DNA from: Candidatus Gastranaerophilales bacterium | GTDB lineage: Bacteria; Cyanobacteriota; Vampirovibrionia; Gastranaerophilales; Gastranaerophilaceae | Assembly (NCBI GenBank): GCA_021202305.1 | Contig: JAJQDG010000027.1 | Coordinates: 1 to 8,442 of the forward strand | DNA length: 8,442 nt | Reading direction: 5' to 3' | Shown here: positions 6,262 through 8,442 of the stretch, piece after piece | Layout of the letters: every line of letters starts with the position of its first letter | How positions within the stretch are numbered: the first letter of the stretch is position 1 | Notes under the pieces: model-generated | What the model was told of the DNA's origin: nothing | What the model saw: the letters and a program-made list of their open reading frames with translations, nothing else | The model's database searches: none | Translations under genes and position numbers: made by a program

Positions 6262-7167
6262 ATGAAACGCAATGTAAAAATAAAAAATGTTCCCGGAGGG
6301 ATTTCAATTTTTCCGCCGCTCATATGCATTATTATTTCAATTGTTTTATTATTATTGATTTTCTTAATACTGGTTGATGACAGCGGCGATTTTCCTACTT
6401 TTTTAACTTTTTTCAGCTGGTGCCGATATGCATTTAAAAACTTAATGCAGGGCAGTGCTCCGTATGAACTGAAAATATATGCTCTGATTTTTTGTTACTG
6501 CTCTGCCGGGTTATTGCTTGCTGCAACACCCGCATTTATTTTAAGAAAAAAAAAGATTAAAGATTTAACTAAAGGTAAATATTTAAAATCCATCGAACTC
6601 CTTGATGACGGAGTAAAATTTAACTATAACAAATTCCATTTTGATTTTTCAGTCGGATTTTCCGATATTAAAGAACTAAAATATATTATCTATACCTGTA
6701 AACGAAATGCCGGCTTAGCTTCTGCAATATGTATAGACAATAAAAAGATATGTTTTTATTTAAATGACGGATCGGTTATTGATGTTTATGTTCCCTTTAC
6801 ACTGAGCTGTGTAGAATTAGGATACACACTTTTTAATTTTGCCCGCAATATTAAAAAGTTTACTTATGAATTTTCAGGTCCCGGGGAGCCGCCAGGGATA
6901 AGAGAAAAGCTTGATGATTATAAAGAAAAAGGTTTTAAACCGGTTTTATCATCCCAAGAAGCAAGCTGCTATAAAAAAGCCAGTTTAATATTTTTTTTAA
7001 TCGGAATTGCTCTGGCTGTTTTTTTAAAAATTTTCTTTCCGGATATAACGGTTAATGAGCCCCTGTTTGTTCTCATTTGTATTTCACCTTTTCTTTTTAT
7101 TTCATTTATGCTTGACCTGTATTTTTTTGTAGATAAATCAATAGAAAAGTTTAAAAATGGAAAATAA
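6262..7167 (+). CDS. Four-TM membrane protein, unknown function, 301 aa
   Basis: I do not recognise this protein. Hydrophobic segments lie at about 17-38, 72-94, 241-259 and 268-290. Between TM2 and TM3 is a soluble domain of about 145 residues. Its first part (about 105-180) reads as alternating beta-strands, for example SIELLDDGVKFNY and ICFYLNDGSVIDVYVPF, reminiscent of small bacterial PH-like membrane domains; this is inference only. A basic RKKKIK (95-100) after TM2 argues that the central domain faces the cytosol. The start is fixed: an in-frame TAG at 6247-6249 leaves no other start codon upstream and the next Met is residue 62. There is no Shine-Dalgarno; the -10 TATAAT is six bases before ATG, suggesting a leaderless mRNA. 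The frame overlaps the next gene by 11 bases, so the two are almost certainly cotranscribed and translationally coupled. Confidence 0.8.
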   Translation: MKRNVKIKNVPGGISIFPPLICIIISIVLLLLIFLILVDDSGDFPTFLTFFSWCRYAFKNLMQGSAPYELKIYALIFCYCSAGLLLAATPAFILRKKKIKDLTKGKYLKSIELLDDGVKFNYNKFHFDFSVGFSDIKELKYIIYTCKRNAGLASAICIDNKKICFYLNDGSVIDVYVPFTLSCVELGYTLFNFARNIKKFTYEFSGPGEPPGIREKLDDYKEKGFKPVLSSQEASCYKKASLIFFLIGIALAVFLKIFFPDITVNEPLFVLICISPFLFISFMLDLYFFVDKSIEKFKNGK

Positions 7168-8434
7168 TAAAACAGATATCATAATATCGGAAATAAAAAA
7201 AGCGCTTAAAAACATTCATGAGTCATCCGATTCGCTTGACAAACAGGTTTTGTTATCTAAAATTAATTCAATTTTGGATATTGAGCCGGATAATCTTGAT
7301 GTACTTTGCGCAAAGGCAATATTTTTTCTAAAAACTAATGACCCGGCAAATGCGCTTGAAGCATGCAGGCAAATTCAAAAAATTGACTCTAAAAATCTTG
7401 TAGCTAAAACTATAAGCGGGCATTTTGACAATAATCGTATTGTAATGCAGAGAAAGGCGCAATCTAAAGCTATAGTAACCGAACATGAACGCAATACGCT
7501 TAATGATATTTCTTTTTTTCATTTATTTATTATAAAACTTATAGTTTTACTTCTTACACTGGTTTTTTGTTTTGATTTTTACTTTTTATCCGAAAAAGAC
7601 AGAAGAATTTTAAAATTATCCGCAATTGAAAATAAAACAAATGCTGTTAACGCCCAAAAATTTATACCGGTAGCACTTAATCAAACTTCCGATTTTAAAT
7701 ATCTTTCAAAAAAACAAATTTATGATATCAGAAAAAAATATGTAAAAAATTCCCTTTTTGCCAAAAACGATTATGAGCCTTCAAATGAAGTATTCGGTTC
7801 AATTGAAGATAATAAACCCTGGTGGAGCGATATCAGCTGCAATAGTGAAGTTTATGATAACAATTACAATCTGAATATTGATGGTAAGTCAAGAATAAGC
7901 GCCCTGATAAATAATCCAAATCTTCTGGTTGGTATTACATCGCCGTTTATCCCGAACTTCAATTATGGTATAAAAGATTTCTGTACAAGTAAATATTCAA
8001 AATTTAATCCTGTTTCGCTTGAATTTGATAAAAAAGACAACTTGTTCATTGCTTCATATAATGTAAAACAGGATTTTATTAATATGTCTTTGTCGTTGGA
8101 CGGCAAAAAAACAAGGTATCCCCTCCAGCTTTCGGGGCTGAACGCCAGAGATTTCGGATATAATTATGTCTATGCTTTTGATTTAAAAAATATACAAATG
8201 TACCGGCAAGATTCAATCAGCCGTGAGATTAAAACATTTGATGATTATCTTCACACAGGCAATAGCTGCAAGATTGAAGGCGGATGTAACAATATTTCGC
8301 CGACCCAGTGGAATAAAATATTTACTTTAACCGGTCTGCCTGCCGAAATTAACTTAAAGCTATGGAAAAAACGCCCGAAAAGTAAATACCGGAAGGCAGA
8401 CATGTATTATAAAATAATATTCAATCAGGAATAA
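7157..8434 (+). CDS. TPR-like, single-TM protein with Cys-containing C-terminal domain, 425 aa
   Basis: I cannot name this family. Residues about 8-95 are helical with a TPR-like pattern (for example VLCAKAIFFLKTNDPANALEACRQ-type spacing at 49-72). One strong TM segment covers about 120-144. The remaining 280 residues form a mostly beta-looking domain with four cysteines (C228, C276, C371, C377) and no others, suggesting two disulphides and an extracytoplasmic location. A conserved-looking block begins FGSIEDNKPWWSDISC (213-228) and continues to INNPNLLVGITSPF (251-264). The C-terminus is basic (KLWKKRPKSKYRK, 401-413). The ATG (7157-7159) lies inside the upstream gene with only a weak GAAAAG before it, so expression probably depends on coupling to the 6262 gene. 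The likely topology is TPR inside and Cys domain outside, linking a cytosolic interaction to an external partner; that role is inference. The gene is complete, ending at TAA eight bases before the window edge. Confidence 0.8.
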   Translation: MENNKTDIIISEIKKALKNIHESSDSLDKQVLLSKINSILDIEPDNLDVLCAKAIFFLKTNDPANALEACRQIQKIDSKNLVAKTISGHFDNNRIVMQRKAQSKAIVTEHERNTLNDISFFHLFIIKLIVLLLTLVFCFDFYFLSEKDRRILKLSAIENKTNAVNAQKFIPVALNQTSDFKYLSKKQIYDIRKKYVKNSLFAKNDYEPSNEVFGSIEDNKPWWSDISCNSEVYDNNYNLNIDGKSRISALINNPNLLVGITSPFIPNFNYGIKDFCTSKYSKFNPVSLEFDKKDNLFIASYNVKQDFINMSLSLDGKKTRYPLQLSGLNARDFGYNYVYAFDLKNIQMYRQDSISREIKTFDDYLHTGNSCKIEGGCNNISPTQWNKIFTLTGLPAEINLKLWKKRPKSKYRKADMYYKIIFNQE

Positions 8435-8442
8435 ATTTAAAT

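Noticed and set aside
7328..7522. Minus-strand frame of 64 codons inside the TPR-like gene
   Set aside because: It is wholly antisense to a long supported gene, with no ribosome-binding site or recognisable protein features.

Overview
The window is AT-rich DNA from a bacterium using the standard code (TAA, TAG and TGA all serve as stops). The first 50 bases are pure C, most likely a sequencing or assembly artefact at a contig end. The source may be a non-photosynthetic relative of cyanobacteria (Vampirovibrionia/Melainabacteria type). The clues are an S41 protease whose N-terminal half reads like cyanobacterial CtpA, a three-TM CHASE2 adenylate cyclase of a kind common in cyanobacteria, and a CysE of the Gram-positive/cyanobacterial/plant subtype. 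This is inference from family resemblance, not a taxonomic assignment.

Layout. On the minus strand from 2244 down to 56 lie tyrS (tyrosyl-tRNA synthetase), cysE (serine O-acetyltransferase, overlapping the end of tyrS) and a 70-residue acidic protein with its own Shine-Dalgarno sequence. Divergent from tyrS is a 179-residue protein with a charged N-terminus and a long Gln/Asn/Tyr-rich, prion-like C-terminal region. It converges on a CHASE2-type class III adenylate cyclase (4834-2876, minus), and the two stop codons share a TTAA. A 102-bp divergent promoter region separates the cyclase from a secreted carboxyl-terminal processing protease (4937-6142, plus). A 9-bp inverted repeat there touches both predicted -35 elements. 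A stem-loop terminator follows the protease. Last comes an overlapping two-gene operon of unrecognised membrane proteins (6262-8434, plus): a four-TM protein with a central soluble domain, and a protein with a TPR-like N-terminus, one TM segment and a four-cysteine C-terminal domain.

How the genes relate. tyrS and cysE are housekeeping genes (translation and cysteine synthesis). The cyclase should turn a periplasmic CHASE2 input into cAMP, and the protease should act on exported proteins. They share a regulatory region but no demonstrated pathway. The most distinctive feature is start-site architecture. The cyclase and the 6262 gene have starts fixed by in-frame stops, no Shine-Dalgarno, and a -10 hexamer exactly six bases before ATG, which predicts leaderless mRNAs. 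The other first-in-transcript genes have clear Shine-Dalgarno sequences.

No tRNA, rRNA, CRISPR array, insertion sequence or integrase was seen, and no intergenic gap exceeds about 130 bases apart from the poly-C end.
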